A stretch of DNA of 64,000 nucleotides from Haematococcus lacustris (GCA_030144725.1 JASKMD010000013.1:2442322-2506321), one strand, 5' to 3'; counted from the stretch's first letter, positions 11,514 to 25,700 are shown. A program made the numbers and translations. The notes: generated by a model from the letters alone, not told the origin.

Positions 11514-13055
11514 TCACTCCAACCTCATGGCCCCTAACAAGGTCCCAACCCAGCGCCCACGGTCCTCTGCCTTGCCCCATGCTGTCAGGCCTTGGTGCAA
11601 AACATTGTGGTAGAGATGGCTGAGGCAAGGCCAGAACATGATTAGGGCCAGGCCTTCACGCCTGCGGGAAACGTTGACGAGGGCGACAAGGCCACCCGTG
11701 CGCCCAACATTGCTTGCAGCACTGTCCACTGTGACACTAGCCAGCAACTCCCACAGATTGGCCTCTTTGAGTAGCTGCTCCAAATCATGTGCTTGTGCTG
11801 CCGCAGTGCTGTCGGGGCACTTGCGGATATCAAGCACTCGACACAAGATCCTGGACGGCTCTTGGCCATGTGTTAGGATCTGGGCGGGCGTAGGGGGGCC
11901 AACAGCCAAGGGCGTAGGGGGGCCAGCAGCCAAGGGCGTAGGGGGGCCAGCAGCCAATGGCGTAGGGGGGTCAGCAGCCAAGGGCGTAGGGGGGCCAGCA
12001 GTCAGGCTTGAGGTGGGCAGGGAGGGGACAGGAGCTGGGATGGATGCACTTGCACAAAACAGCACAACCTTGCCATTCTTGATGGTGCAGCCATCCATCT
12101 GGACGTGAACTGCTGGCGCTTTGCTCAACTGGCCTGCGCATGCACACACGCACACACATACCAACTCCAGTCCAGCTTATTCACATTTTGGCATTACCAC
12201 ACATCAACACCCCATGGTAATAACCCATGGAGACACCCCATAACAGCATCCCACAACAACCTCACCACAACAACCCATAACAACACCCCATGGTAACACC
12301 CCATGGTAACACTCTGGTAACATTCCATGGTACTCACTTTTGAATGTGCCTTGGATTTTACGAGTGAGCATCTGCTGGTGCCGGCGCACTGTGGAAGGCC
12401 CGGCTTGAGGTTGAGGTGGAGCATCCGGAAACTCTGCAGCCGCCACAGCTGTGCGGAGCGGGCCTAGCTGCTGGCAGGACACGTTGGGCAGAGTTAACAA
12501 CGCTGCATTGCTGCATGCATAGGCTGCAGTGTAGGCTCCTGTCAGGGTGTCACGCTCCTTGTGGCGGGGGGGAGGGGGGGCCTTCAAGGCTGCTGCTGGG
12601 TTGGCTGCTTGGGTGCACGGTGGTGCACCCCGCATGCCATGCCAACGCTTCAAGGTGTTAAGTGACACCCGAGTGCGGTGCAGCCAAGACATCTTGTCTC
12701 GCACGTCCTTGGGCATGGCCTTCCTAGCTGCTGCTTGCTGTGCCTGACATGCTGCCAGCTCTTGTTTTGCAGCTGAAAGTTCTGCTTGGCAGCGGTGCAA
12801 AGACACTTGCAAGGCAAGCACCTCGTTCTCAGACTGCTGCAGCGCGCGCTGGGACCGGTGCAATTGCAAAGAGGCCTCTTCAAGTTCTGCCTCAGTGTCA
12901 GCAGCTGCCTCTGAGGCAGCAGCTGCCTCTGTGGCAGCAGCTGCCTCTGTGGCAGCAGACATGAGAGTTTGCTGTTGCTGAGCTGCTGCTGCAAGAGCAT
13001 GCCCCAGAGCACGGTTGGCCCTACCGGCCTTGGTGCGTTTGCTGAGACCACCCAT
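11514..13055 (-). CDS. Coiled-coil protein with hAT/RNase H-like transposase core, truncated
   Basis: Two-exon model: 13055-12338 and 12133-11514, donor AAA|GTGAGT, acceptor GCGCAG|GC, phase 1 kept, about 445 residues. Exon 1 has Ala/Glu-rich repeats, then a coiled coil (SENEVLALQVSL, AELSAAKQELAA), then a basic DKMSWLHRTRVSLNTLKRW stretch. Exon 2 has a VLFCASAS strand, five or six 8-residue repeats of the type PPTPLAAG, then LDIRKCPDSTAAAQAHDLEQ and TVDSAASNVGRTGGLVAL followed by CLSHLYHNVL. The last two resemble the second catalytic Asp and the C/H...H region of hAT-type transposases (my inference from motif order only). It ends early at MRLE, before any dimerisation domain. It is probably a domesticated or decayed transposase; the start may lie upstream. 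Confidence 0.5.
11880..12003 (-). repeat. 24-bp coding minisatellite (PPTPLAAG repeats)
   Basis: About five tandem copies of a 24-bp unit with the core GGCGTAGGGGGGCCAGCAG on the plus strand. On the minus strand it encodes an in-frame 8-residue Pro-rich repeat in the transposase-like protein. Confidence 0.8.
12205..12330. repeat. CCATGGTAACA-type short repeats within the intron
   Basis: Imperfect repeats of CCCATGGTAACAC and CCACAACAAC fill most of the intron between the two exons of the coiled-coil/transposase-like gene. Confidence 0.7.
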
Positions 13056-15453
13056 AGGATGGCTGGCTGAGCTGGAGCGGTAGGTGGAGGCAGGTTAGGA
13101 GGTGGTGGTGATCGTGGTGGTGGTGGTAGCGGCTGAGATTGGGTAAATCCTGCAACAGTTGGCAACAATGGTGGTGTAGGGGTGTAGCTATGCATACGGT
13201 GGATAACTCTATGGCTGTAACTATAAGGCTGGGACTGAAGGCTGAGGATGCCATCATGGGTGTAGAGACTAGGATTGGGTGGTGGTAGGCACATGGTGCA
13301 GGGCAGGGCAGGTTTGGGCAAAGCGATGCTGCGTTAAAGTAACTTACTAGCAGGTTGTAGCAGGGAGAGGGGGCTTGCTCTTGGCTGCTGGGTAGTGTAG
13401 GGAGAGGGCTGCTATGTCAAGGAGGGGGTGGAGGGAGGGGGGGAAGTGGGAGGGCTGGGCTGGGTGGTGGTGGTAGGCTAGGAGGTAGTGGTGGAGGTGG
13501 TAGTGGTGGTGGTGGTGTTGCTAGTAAGAGGGCTCCTGCAACAATAGCCAAAGATGGTGATGGGGGTTGCTATGCACGAAGTGGATAACTGCCTGGTTAC
13601 CTATGCTTTGTCTACATTGAGAGCGGTAGCAAGGGCAGGTCACTATCCTTCATATGGCATACTCATCAACAGCAACATAGCAAGCTTGGTGTAGGCTGCT
13701 GACCTTGAAATGGAAGGTATATGTAAGCGTAAGGCCCATCAACGAGTAAGCATTCACAGAAGTAGAACTGGGTGCGCGCCTACATCCAGGAAACACTGTC
13801 GGGTTGATTGAGGCGGGAGGAATCACAAGCGCCGGCTGTACTTGCCTTTAGAGCGTTAGGAGGCAACCACGGTATTGCGAAGCACTCCCATAGCTGACTG
13901 GCGCTGCGCGATGTGGTGAGAGCGACCGGCTGATTGGTGGGCGCACTTTTTTCGTTTGCGGGGTTCCTGGCATTACGGGCGTAAAGCAGACTAAGCGGTC
14001 ATCGCATGCCGCACGGTGCTACGCCAATCGCACACGTCTCGGCACCGGGACATGCATGACAAGGTTGTGTACATGGCTTTCTCAGAGTTGGGAGGGTCTG
14101 ACCCTAGGTTTGCCCTCCAGGTATGGGGGGAGGTGGGCTCATTGCCACATTGCCGCATCCGCTTTCCGATCCGACTGCTGCTTCCGACGCGCATGCTCAT
14201 GTAGAGCAGCCTAAGCGGCGCGGGCGGTCGCAGCGATGACTGCATGCCTCGCTGTGGCTCAAGTTTGAATTAGTAACTTTGAAGCTTTGCTGTGCACGGC
14301 CTACTGACTGCATAACTATTCTGGGTGGGTCAAGGGTAGCTGGCCGGGTTGGCTACATTGTGAATCATCTAGCATAGTATTTGGCGTAGTGAGTGCAGAG
14401 TTACAGCCGTCCTACTGCCAGGGGTCGGTTTCCTGTCATTTTTTGTCAGTTGGGGACCGGCATGGTAGATGTTTGATGCAGTAGTTGGCGGATTTCAGGG
14501 CTCTTTAATTGCTAAAGGCCGGTGCATCCTGCCGCACAGGTCGCAATCCCCTCCGCGTTTTTTTGGGACGCGGGCAGCGGTCAGTCTCCCGTGTCGCTTC
14601 GACGGTGCTGTCGCTCATAATGTGCTATGGATGGTTGCGAGGTTGATGGATACCGTATTACAATTTCGTACATATGGCCCCTGCTTTGGCCAGAAGATGG
14701 CTCTGGACGATCCCTAGCAACCCTGCAAGTTGCTCCCCCCTCCTGCTGCACCCCCCTGGCAGCAGCAGGCAGCTGGTGCTGGTGCAGCCCTAGGGATGCT
14801 CACCCCTCCATTTCTTGCTGCACCGTGGGCATCCGTACTTCTCAGTTGCATCTAGGGTGCGGTTCCTCACTACCCACCTTTGACGCGCCTTACTGGGTAG
14901 GGTAGGATGGAGGTGCGGGTGAACAGGTGGGTGGCTTAGTGGGTGAAGGTAGTTTAAGGGTAGGATGAGGGTAGGGTGGGAATGGAGGAGGTGGGGGGGT
15001 ATGGGTGGGTGATTGAAAACAAACGAAACATAAACATAACAGACCATCACGCTATCAAACAACCCTGCATGGTGGGCTGCGCCGACTCCCTGACATCCCA
15101 AGATTAGCAGCCGTACTGACACCATGGCGCGGCATGACGATCCGCTCAATCACATTGAGCATTCCTGACGTTTGGGCCAAACTTAGCCAGGATTTCCAGT
15201 GGCCCAGAACAGTTTTTAAGTGGTCTGGGTAGGGTGAGACAAGCATGCTGTATCCTGATGTAGTACCCATTGTCCCCCGACCCTCGACTGCAGCAGCAAT
15301 TGCAATGCTTTGTGACTGGGAGTGCCTGGAAGGAGGGGCAGTGAGTTGCTCAATGCTGTACCTTGCCCCGTGCCTACATCTCCCTAACACTTCAAGCTAC
15401 ACCCAGATACAAGCCCAGGTGGAAAACCTTGGCTGCATCGGCAATTGTGATGC
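13056..15453. other. Intergenic, no supported gene
   Basis: GGT/GGTGGT-rich DNA at 13080-13560, then unique sequence. A pair of similar segments (GCAGACTAAGCGGTCATCG near 13986 and GCAGCCTAAGCGGCGCGG near 14207) could be ends of an undescribed repeat. A minus-strand frame at 15390-15055 has balanced composition but no recognised motif. Confidence 0.4.
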
Positions 15454-15943
15454 TCAGTTCACTAGCCCCTGGCCCTTGGCAGCGGTTAAGCATGGCTGCA
15501 ACTCGTCACGCGTGACCCTCCCTGCCCCTTCGCACGGCCAGACTTTCCAAGACGTTGCCCGCAAAGAAGGCACGTGGGCAAAATGCTGCCAGGGTTGCGC
15601 CGCTCCAGACATATCTGCCGACGCCTTGTGACGGTTGGTGCTCTCACGGCGACTTAGCACTGCGGCTGTGAGGTAATTAGCGGTGCGGCGCGTGCGTTCC
15701 GCATCGCTCGCAGCCCGGCAAGTCACTGCTCCAGCCGCACGCTTGCAGTACTGCTCGTGCTGCAGCTGCACCCGCATGGCCGACCGCGCCCGCACCCGGG
15801 GCGGCAGGCTGGGTGCGTGCAGGGCCGGCGCAGTTGCAGTGGCGAGGTCGTCCGTGGTGGAGGGGTTGCTAGTGAGAAGCCAGGAATCAAGGTCTTGCAA
15901 GGCAGCTTCTTCCTGCACTTCCACATTTGCAGCACCGCATGTC
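15454..15943 (-). CDS. Candidate exon of an unrecognised gene
   Basis: Minus-strand open frame preceded by a good acceptor (CTCACAG|GACATG). It encodes a hydrophilic sequence with VQEEAALQDLDSWLLTSNPS, RVRARSAMRVQLQHEQY and TRRTANYLTAAVLSRREST, and reads to a stop at 15454. Composition looks like protein rather than repeat. I do not recognise a family. It could be joined to the 16541-16650 segment across the CAGG repeat, but no clean donor was found. Confidence 0.3.
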
Positions 15944-16194
15944 CTGTGAGGTCGGGTTTGGTAAGTCCTGGAAGCAGGCCATGGTCAGAGACATTGTGGG
16001 CTAAGCAGAGACATCCCGATCAGCCCATGGGCTAGGCCATCCACTCCTATCCCAGTGTGCTTGTTGGCAAATGCTATGCAATGATGGCGCTCATTGGGCC
16101 ATGCACAGTCGCCTGCCTGATGTAGGTCGTATGCATTAGGGGGCTGGGCGGCACAAGCAGGGCAGCAGGTAACAGGCAGGCGATGGGCAGGCAG

Positions 16195-16650
<456 letters not shown>

Positions 16651-17181
16651 TCCATCGCGCTGGTGCCTCCAGCTTTCAAGCAAATGCTCCTGCCTCCAGC
16701 TCCTGCGTCGAGTCAATTCAGAAAGCGATATAGTGGTCAGGGCTAGTTCCAGAACACTTGCGACAATGCTGACACTATGTGCGCTGCCTATACAACTGTA
16801 CAGCTCGCATATTAATAAAGAATCGCATGCTGTAGAATCAAAGGTGTATATGCGAGAGACTATGGCCAAAGCCGGCCACCCATGCCCCAGCCAGGCACCA
16901 TGAAATCACCCGTGCTTTGCCCCTGTCGGTCTGGGTTTTATGCCCTGATGGAGCCATAAACACAACAAAGATGCTGGCTGGGGGAGGGGCCATCTTTTGA
17001 TTCAAGCAGCGGCAGATGGACACCTGACACTATCTCGAGTGCTCTTAGTAGAGGCGAGTTTTCTCTTTATTACATTCAGTGAAAGTTTGTATGGCATGGT
17101 ATGTGCTGCCTCGCAGAAGGCTATGGTGCACACACAAAGCATGCCAAGCCCATCTTCGACGTGATCGCAACTCGGGATCAG

Positions 17182-19246
17182 ATGGCCGCGACTTACGAAC
17201 TCGTGTTGCAGGCTATTGCTGTGTTGCAGTCGCCCACAGCAAGCGTGCAGGAGCGCACCAATGCTAATCACTACTTAGAGCAGGTGGATACCTCGCTGCG
17301 TTGACTACCCGTCGCCGCTCTGCTCACCGGCTGCGTCTTCAAGTGCACGCAGTTCAAGCGCGGTGATGCCCACAGTGCGGTGTCAATTGCAGCCGCGCTC
17401 ACCGCCCCGCAGCTACCCATCGAGGTCCAAGTTGTGGGCTACACCGTGCTGACGGACCTGGTAGGTCTTCAGCCCCCGTCCCACCAGTAGCAGTGACTCG
17501 TAGCTGCCTCAGCACCAGTGGCACCACCTGCACCAGAGCAGCCGCTCAAAGGGTGACATGCTCCCCTCATGCCGCCCCCTGCAGACAAAGAACCGCTGGT
17601 CAGCGCTGTCAGAAGTGGAACACTCTCAGCTGTCAAAGCTTGCATATCAGAACACTGCACTGGGTGAGTGAGGCAGCAGTACTGACCCTGGTGGCAGCTG
17701 GGCTGGCAGCAGTGCAGACCCATGCTGGCAGCCACGAGCCCATGCTGGCAGCAGCAGTGTCCAGTTCAACACACCCTGGCACACAAGGAGTACCCTGCAT
17801 GACCTAGATCTATGGGCAGTCCTCCCTCCACCATCAGTGCTACTGCTGCTGATACCATTGCTTCTGCTGCTGCCCGTCTTTCACTTGCCCCCTGCTGCTT
17901 GCCTCCCGCTGCTGGGCTGTAGTGTGTGGAGGGGGTCGGGCGGCCTGGCCTTTGAAGACCAAGGCAGCTGTGCTGCTGGCAGCTGTGGTGCGGCAGCAGG
18001 GCGTGGATGTGTACAACCAACTGGTGCCCCAGCTAATCCAGCAGGCAGCGGAGGGGCCTGTGCAGGTGTGATCTCCAGGCAGGCGGGAGGATGTAGGGTA
18101 GGCAGTAGCACTGATGGCGGGCAGCGACAGCGGAAGGCAGCAGCACCAGGAGGTGGCAGTGCGCATGAGGTAGCAGCGGGGTCAGGCAGCAGCAGTGGCA
18201 GCAGGCAGCAGCGGTGGCATATGGAGCTAGCTGACACTCCAGCCCCTGCGGGCATTAGAGCATGAACCCATGGGGTCACCATTGGTCATACCGCCAAGTG
18301 CGCTTGCATGAACAGCGGGTGGCGGCAGATGGCCCAGCTCCCTGCCCTACCTCCTGCGCCATCCTGTCCAGTCCAGCCTCCAGTGCAGCCTCCAGTGCAG
18401 CAGTGGCCTCCAGTCCAGCCTCCTGCGCCATCCTGTACAGTCCAGCCTCCAGTGCAGCAGTGGCAGGCAAAAGGCGATGCTGCCATGGAAGGGCCATAGG
18501 GAGTTCATAGTGTGCACTTGCTGTCATCTACACCTGACTGGCTGCACTTACACCTCACCTTGGAGCAGTAGCGCTCTGAGCCAGCCATGGAAGTGGGGGC
18601 TTGGAACAGGGACCTGTGTCAGCAGCTGTGACTGTAGTCAGGCATGGCAAGGCTGTGTACATGTGAAGGTGTGCCAGGGATTAGGGCCCATGTGGTACTG
18701 CTGCTGTCAGTCGGTTACCTACCTACCTGACCAGCTACACGCACACCTCACCCTGTAGCTCTAAGCCAGCAAGGTGTCAGGGACTGGCTAGTAGTGGCAT
18801 GTAGGGCTGGGATGCACCTGCCGCCTGCAGCTGGTCCTACCACACCTCACCTCACCCGCCCTTCATTGCACACGCCAGCTTGCCGAGTCTGGGAGCTTGT
18901 GGGACTGCCTGACTACAGTCTCAGCTGCGGACCCTGCTGCAGCGGCAGGTCCCCATTCACCTCCCCACACCTGCAGCAGCAGAGTCCGCTGTAAGGGTCA
19001 TTCAGATCAGCAGGGTCAGCTGCAAGGTGGCGCAGCAGCACTGGCGGGACGCCTGGCTCAGGGGCAGCGGCAACCACCTGCCTGCCGCCTGAAAGGAGCG
19101 GCACCCGGCCTCAACTGTGCCAAAGGGTTACAATACCAACAGCAGCAGCACTGCAGCTCAACCTGCAGCAGTAGCTCCTGCGCCTGCGCCTGCGCCTGCT
19201 CCTGGTGTTGCTGATCTTGGTGGTGGTGGTGCTGCTCCTGCTCCTG

Positions 19247-19280
<34 letters not shown>

Positions 19281-19732
19281 CACAGGCTGAGCTGGCTTGT
19301 TTAGTGCTGCACTTCATCAGCGAGGACCTGACCCTGTTTGACACGGTGCAAGGCGAGTGGGTGTGAGGGGCCTCGAGGGCAGCCTGTCCTCATTGCTGCT
19401 GTCCGGGCTGCAGTGCCAATTGCATGGCCAGGCCAGGGCGGGGCTAGCCTAAACTCATCAGCTCAAGCCACAGCCACAACCATGTTTAAGGTCGATAGCT
19501 GGAGCAGCAGCAGCACAAGCAACTGCAGCACGTGCAGGAGCAGCAGCAGCAGCAGCAGCAGCAACAGTGCCAGCCACAGAAGCGTTGACAGTGCCACTGA
19601 CTGCAGCAATGGATTCGCAGCTTGCCCAGCTGCCTCACCCTGTCGCTGAGGGTGACAGCCCAGGGCGCTGGTGCTTTGCATGTGTCTAATGGCACAGCCA
19701 CCCAGCGTTGATAGCTTTGGCAGCCTCGCCAT

Positions 19733-19765
<33 letters not shown>

Positions 19766-22700
19766 CAGCAGCAGCACAAGCAGCATCTTACTCCCCTGCA
19801 CTGCTACTGGCACCCTCCCAACAGGATCAGCTGTGCCAGTAGCAGCAGCACCAGCAGGGCCTTGTTGATATCACGGTCCACTGTTGCACTGCTGCTGTTG
19901 CTGCTGTTGCTGCTGCCGCCCAGCGTCCCCCAACCAGCCTCTGCTGCTGCCGCTGCTGCCAGTGCAGGGGAGAGCAAGAGGCTGCTGCTGGCGGCGCTGA
20001 CTGCCTCAGTGGCCTCGGTGTTCCCATTCCTGTGTGAGGTGAGGTGAGGTGGCCATGGAGCCGCCTGAGGCTAGGGGTAGGCTTCAGGGTTAGGGTTGTG
20101 TGCAGGGTTAGGTAGCATTGCTGGGGTTAAGGTTAGGGTTAGGGCTCAGAGTCATGGTGCAGGGTCAGGGTTCAGGGTTAGGACCAGGGGTTGGGGTCTT
20201 GTTTAAGGTTTTGGATTAGCATTGCTGCGGTGCTAAGGTGGTCAGAGTGCGAGTTTGGGTGCAGGGATAGGGTTGTGTGTAGGGGTAGGGGCATTGTGGG
20301 GTGTGAAGGTGAGGCTGAGTATCGTGTGTATGGGGTATGGGGTCCATGGTATGGGGTCCATGGACAGCCTAGGGCAGTGGAGGCTCAGCATCAGGGAGGC
20401 TGAGTAGCGTGTGGGGCTGTGCCCAGGAGAGGCTAACAGGGTAATGGTCAGAGTGAGGATTGCACTTTCACCCAGGTTTTTGGAAGTCTATCCTACCTGG
20501 TGGCTGGGGCTGGGGCCAGGGTCTAAGCAGGGTGCCTGTCAGAGTCAGGGCTGCGTTGAGCTGGCAACCCAGCTGGCAACACTTGCCCTTACTGCCCTGT
20601 TGCTGCCATGTGCTGCCGCTGCCGTGTGATCAATATCAGCTGCAGCATGCATATGGCTGCTGTAGCTGCCAACCATGCCTATGCGCTGCCCGCACCACCC
20701 TGCTCCACCTTGCAGATGTTGCAACAGCACTTCATGGCAGCCATGGCCAGCCAACAGGAGGGAGCTGCTGAGAAGCTGGTGGCTCACTCTTCAGGTGTGA
20801 GCCCCACACTGCCCTGGTGTGCCCCAGTCTGCAAGTATAGAATATATGCAGACCACGTAGCTCCTTTGTCCTAGGGCCAAGTCCAGGGTGGGTGCTAGGG
20901 TGCTAAGTGGGTGGGTGAGGGGGTGGGGGTGGGTGGGTGGGTGAGGGGGTGGGGGTGGGTGAGGGGGTGAGGGTGGGTGGGTGGGTGAGGGGGTTGGGGT
21001 GGGTGTTGGCCAGGCATGCCAGAGCTGACCAGGGCTGCCCAGGATAGGGTAGGTGGATCCTGAGGCGAAGGCTGTGGCAGGTGGCCATGTGGGCCAGCAC
21101 TGACCAGGGTTAAGCAGGGCTGAGGCCCATGCCACAACCCATGGTGGGGCGGGGTGGACCCTGGGTGGCCGCCTAGGAGGTGCTGCTGAGTGATGGGTTG
21201 GGTGTGGGGCCCAGTCCAGGTGGGTGGCCAGGTATGCCAGGGCTGACCAGGGTTGGATGGCCAGGGGTGTACCAGGAGGGCTAGGTTGCATAAGTGTGGC
21301 GCTGAGGGGGCTGAGGAGGCTGTCCAACGTGGCCGAGGGAGGGGTGGTGGCGCGAGTGGTGGCCAGGGTCAGCAGGCTGACCAGGGTGCCAGAAGGGGGG
21401 TTGGACACAAAGGGGGGGCTGGTGGCGGGGTAGGGATGGCCGGGGAGTTATTCAGGACTCCGCAACCTGTTGGAGCTGTCGAGGGCGCCACGACTAGGCT
21501 GGGGTAGGCTGGGAGGTGGGGGCCCGAGCTGACCAGGGTTGGGGCCAGGACCCACTCCAGGGCTGACCCCAGCCTGCAAGGTGGGGGTTGCGGGTGGCCT
21601 GCAGGGCATGGTGCAGCCTGCTGTGCCGCCCCCTGACCTCTTACCTCCAGCAGCTACCTGCTGCCTAGCCTCTGACTGCCGCCTGCTCCCACCTGCCCGC
21701 CTCCTGCCCGCCACCTGCCCGCCACCTGCCCCTCCCCTCCCCTCCCCTCCTGGGTGCAGTCATCAGCGCCTCACTGGCCGCCCTCAGTGCCTGGGTGGAG
21801 TGGACCCCCATGGCCCGCATCGCCGCCTCCAACGTGGTCGACGCCTGCGCCTTCTTCCTCACCGCGCCCGAGTTTGCGCTGCAGGGCCTGGATGTGCTGA
21901 AGCAGGTACACGCCAGCCTCGGTGTGGAGGCAAGGGGACGCCAGGGGAGGTGGGAGGAGGGGGAGGGAGAGCACGGGGAAAGAAGCGAGGGCGGGAGGAG
22001 GGGGAGGCAAGGGAATCAGTGTCCGCCTCCCCCTCCCTTGCTCCCCCACCCTTGCTCCCCCTCGCCTGCTCCCCCTCCCCTGCTCCCCCTCCCCCTCCCG
22101 CCTCACCCGTGACTCGCCCTGCTTCTGAGCTGCAGGTAGTGCACCGTAAACGCAGCACCGAGGGTTGGGCCGAGTACTCTGAGCTGATGGACAAGGTGGC
22201 GGCCCTCACACTGGCCAAGGTGGCGGACATGGGACTCCTGGTGCCGCCTGGTCAGCTGCCACCAGGTGGGTCACAGCCACCGCCACCGCCCATCACAGGC
22301 CCCTAGGCCCCTGCAGCCCAGCCTGCCTGCCTGCCTCCAGCCCCTGCCCCTGCCCCTCCAGCCCCTGCCCCTGCAGCCCCTGCCCCTGCAGCCCCTTACC
22401 CAGCCTGCCTCCAGCAGAGACCCCTGGCCTGACCCTAGTGACCATGAGCCCTAGCGTACACCAGGGCGCTGCAGCAACGCTGGTGGTGTGCAATGGCACT
22501 GCATACAGGCAGCTGCCTTGTACTGACAATGCTGCTGCTCCTGCTGCTCCTGCTCCTGCTGCTGCTGCTGATGATGATGATGAGGTTGTTGTTGTTGATC
22601 ATGACATCAGTGCCCAGAGCAACACATCCCCAATGCCTCTCCTCCTAGTGCCACCTGCACCGTGGCCTTCTGCCCACCCCTTCCTGACTAACCTTGTACA

Positions 22701-25700
22701 GGGCCTGACCCCAAGCAGACTGCTTGCTTATGCCTGTACCCCTGCCTGGCCCCTGCTGCCTGGCCCCCCTTGGGTGCTGCTGGGCCACCAATGCCTGATG
22801 CCCTGTTGCCTGATGCCCTGTTGCCTGATGCCCTGTTGCCTGATGCCCTGTTGCCTGATGCCCTGTTGCCTGATGCCCTGTTGCCTGATGCCCTGTTGCC
22901 TGATGCCCTGTTGCCTGATGCCCTGTTGCCTGATGCCCTGTTGCCTGATGCCCTGTTGCCTGATGCCCTGTTGCCTGATGCCCTGTTGCCTGATGCCCTG
23001 TTGCCTGATGCCCTGTTGCCTGATGCCCTGTTGCCTGATGCCCTGTTGCCTGATGCCCTGTTGCCTGATGCCCTGTTGCCTGATGCCCTGTTGCCTGATG
23101 CCCTGTTGCCTGATGCCCTGTTGCCTGATGCCCTGTTGCCTGATGCCCTGTTGCCTGATGCCCTGTTGCCTGATGCCCTGTTGCCTGATGCCCTGTTGCC
23201 TGATGCCCTGTTGCCTGATGCCCTGTTGCCTGATGCCCTGTTGCCTGATGCCCTGTTGCCTGATGCCCTGTTGCCTGATGCCCTGTTGCCTGATGCCCTG
23301 TTGCCTGATGCCCTGTTGCCTGATGCCCTGTTGCCTGATGCCCTGTTGCCTGATGCCCTGTTGCCTGATGCCCTGTTGCCTGATGCCCTGTTGCCTGATG
23401 CCCTGTTGCCTGATGCCCTGTTGCCTGTGCCCTGTGCTTGTGCCCTTTCGCCCTAATACCCAGTGACCATGTGCTCTGTTGCCTGTCCTTTGCCTGGGTC
23501 CTGTGCCTGTGCCCTTGTGGGTGGCCCCCACTCCGCCTCCCCCTACCTGTTGTTCTGCCCGCTGCCTGCTGCTTGCAGCCCTGCAGCACCAGCTGGGCTG
23601 GGAGGGTGCGTGGGAGGAGCTGGGCAAGCGACTGTGTGGGCTGTGTGTTGGGCTGTGTGAGACGCACTGGCGCTGCTTCAGGGAGGAGACAAGACGCCTA
23701 CAGCTGCTGCAGCTGGTAGGGCGGGGTTGGGCAGGGGCAGGGGCAGGGGCAGGGTATCAGTGCGTGTGAGGTTTGAGGTTGGTGGTTGCCAGGCTTGAGC
23801 TTGTCAGAGCTGGTCCGACACTGCGAGCTCGTCAAAGCTGGTCAGGTAAAGGTGTAGCGCATTGACGGTCTGGGGTCATTGCGAGGGTAGTAGGCAGGGT
23901 GACAGGGCTACACACACTTCCATGGCGCCACATACTTCAGGCTGCTCCATGGCAGGGGGAGGTGCAGGGTCAGGGCTAGTGGCAGGGACGGTGCAAGCCT
24001 AGTGTCACTGCTTGTGGGTTGGCTTGCTGCCCGCTGCCTTTGCAGCTGCTGGTGTTCACCTCCCACCCCTTCCTGCCGCTCCCTGCCATGACCCTGCCCT
24101 TGTGGGCTCAGCTGCTGAGAGAGGCCTCACCAAACTGCAGCTCGAAAACAGGTGAGGCCAGTTGGAAGGTCTTGGCAGCAGTGATGGGGAGGGGTTGATG
24201 TGTAAGGCTGGGGGGGTGGCAGGGGTGAGAGTGAGGAAGGTGTTGTGGTATCGGGAACTGTGACTCATTGCTGCTTGCACCCTGACCCGCTACTCCTGCC
24301 ATGCACTGCTGCCCGGCTCCTCCCCCAGTCACCTCACTCCTGCCTTCCCACAGCCCCGCACCGCATCCCCTATTGCCACCTGCTGCTGCCTGCTGCCGCC
24401 TGCTGCTGACTTCCCTCCTCCCCGTATCCCCGCTGTCCCCCCAGCTGCCTGCCGCTGCCATCTCTCCCCCTAAGTGTCCCTGCTCTCCCCCCAGCCTCCT
24501 GCTGCTGCTGACCGACTGCAGCCAGCGCCTGCAGGCAACAACGGCTCACTGCGCTCTCTCAGCCCCCCACCTTCAGGCAATGGAGCGGGTGCGGGCGCGG
24601 TGGGCGGGGCGGCTGGGCAGGCAGGGGCCGAGGCGGCGGGAGGTGCAGGCAAGGTGGTGCCTCCGGCTCCCCTGGGCGTGCCTGAGGACTGCTGCCGGGT
24701 GAGCATCTGATGGGGCATCTGATGGAGCATCTGATAGGACTAACATGTGAGCCTCTCTTCCCCAGCCTTCCTCACCCTCTGCCCTCCTCACCCTCTGCCT
24801 GCCTCACCCTCTGCCTGCCTCACCCTCTGCCCTCCTCACCCTCTGCGCTCCTCACCCTCTGCCTGCCTCACCCTCTGCCTTCCTCACCCTCTGCCTGCCT
24901 CACCCTCTGCCTGCCTCACCCTCTGCCTGCCTCACCCTCTGCCTGCCTCACCCTCTGCCTGCCTCACCCTCTGCCTGCCTCACCCTCCGCCTGCCTCACC
25001 CTCTGCCTGCCTCACCCTCTGCCTGCCTCACCCTCTGCCTGCCTCACCCTCCGCCTGCCTCACCCTCTGCCTGCCTCACCCTCTGCCTGCCTCACCCTCT
25101 GCCTGCCTCACCCTCCGCCTGCCTCACCCTCTGCCTGCCTCACCCTCTGCCTGCCTCACCCTCTGCCTGCCTCACCCTCTGCCTGCCTCACCCTCTGCCT
25201 GCCTCACCCTCTGCCTGCCTCACCCTCCGCCTGGCGCGCCTTCCTGTCCTGACCTGCCTGCATTATTTGTGACACCACCCACCAACCATCACTCAACCTG
25301 CCACCTGACACGGCATGCTATGTGTCTGTCTGACTATCAAGTACCTGCTGGGGTGGGGGCAGGGGCAGCAGGGTGAGGTAGGGCAGGGATAGGCGCTGGG
25401 GCAGCAGGGGCATATCAGGCAAGGTCAGGGGGCTGACTGGCGTATCCCTGGCAGGGTGCCTGCTTACCCACCTGCCTGCCTGCCTGCTGGCCTGCCTGCT
25501 TGCTTCCAGGTGCTCATGGTTGCGATGTCTGACCTGCTGAGCCGAGTCATCATTATCAACGACACCAGCCCCACCAGCAGTGAGGCAGGCAGCGCCAGCC
25601 AACCCAAGGGTTCCTCCTCACCCACACAGCCAAGCTTCCCGCCCTACTTTGACACTTACCAGGTGGGCGGACTGCGCAGTATGAGGGAGATCTGGACACC

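Noticed and set aside
22438..23667. Long ORFs on both strands with 5-residue repeats (up to 342 residues)
   Set aside because: Read-through of the 15-bp minisatellite inside an exportin-5 intron.
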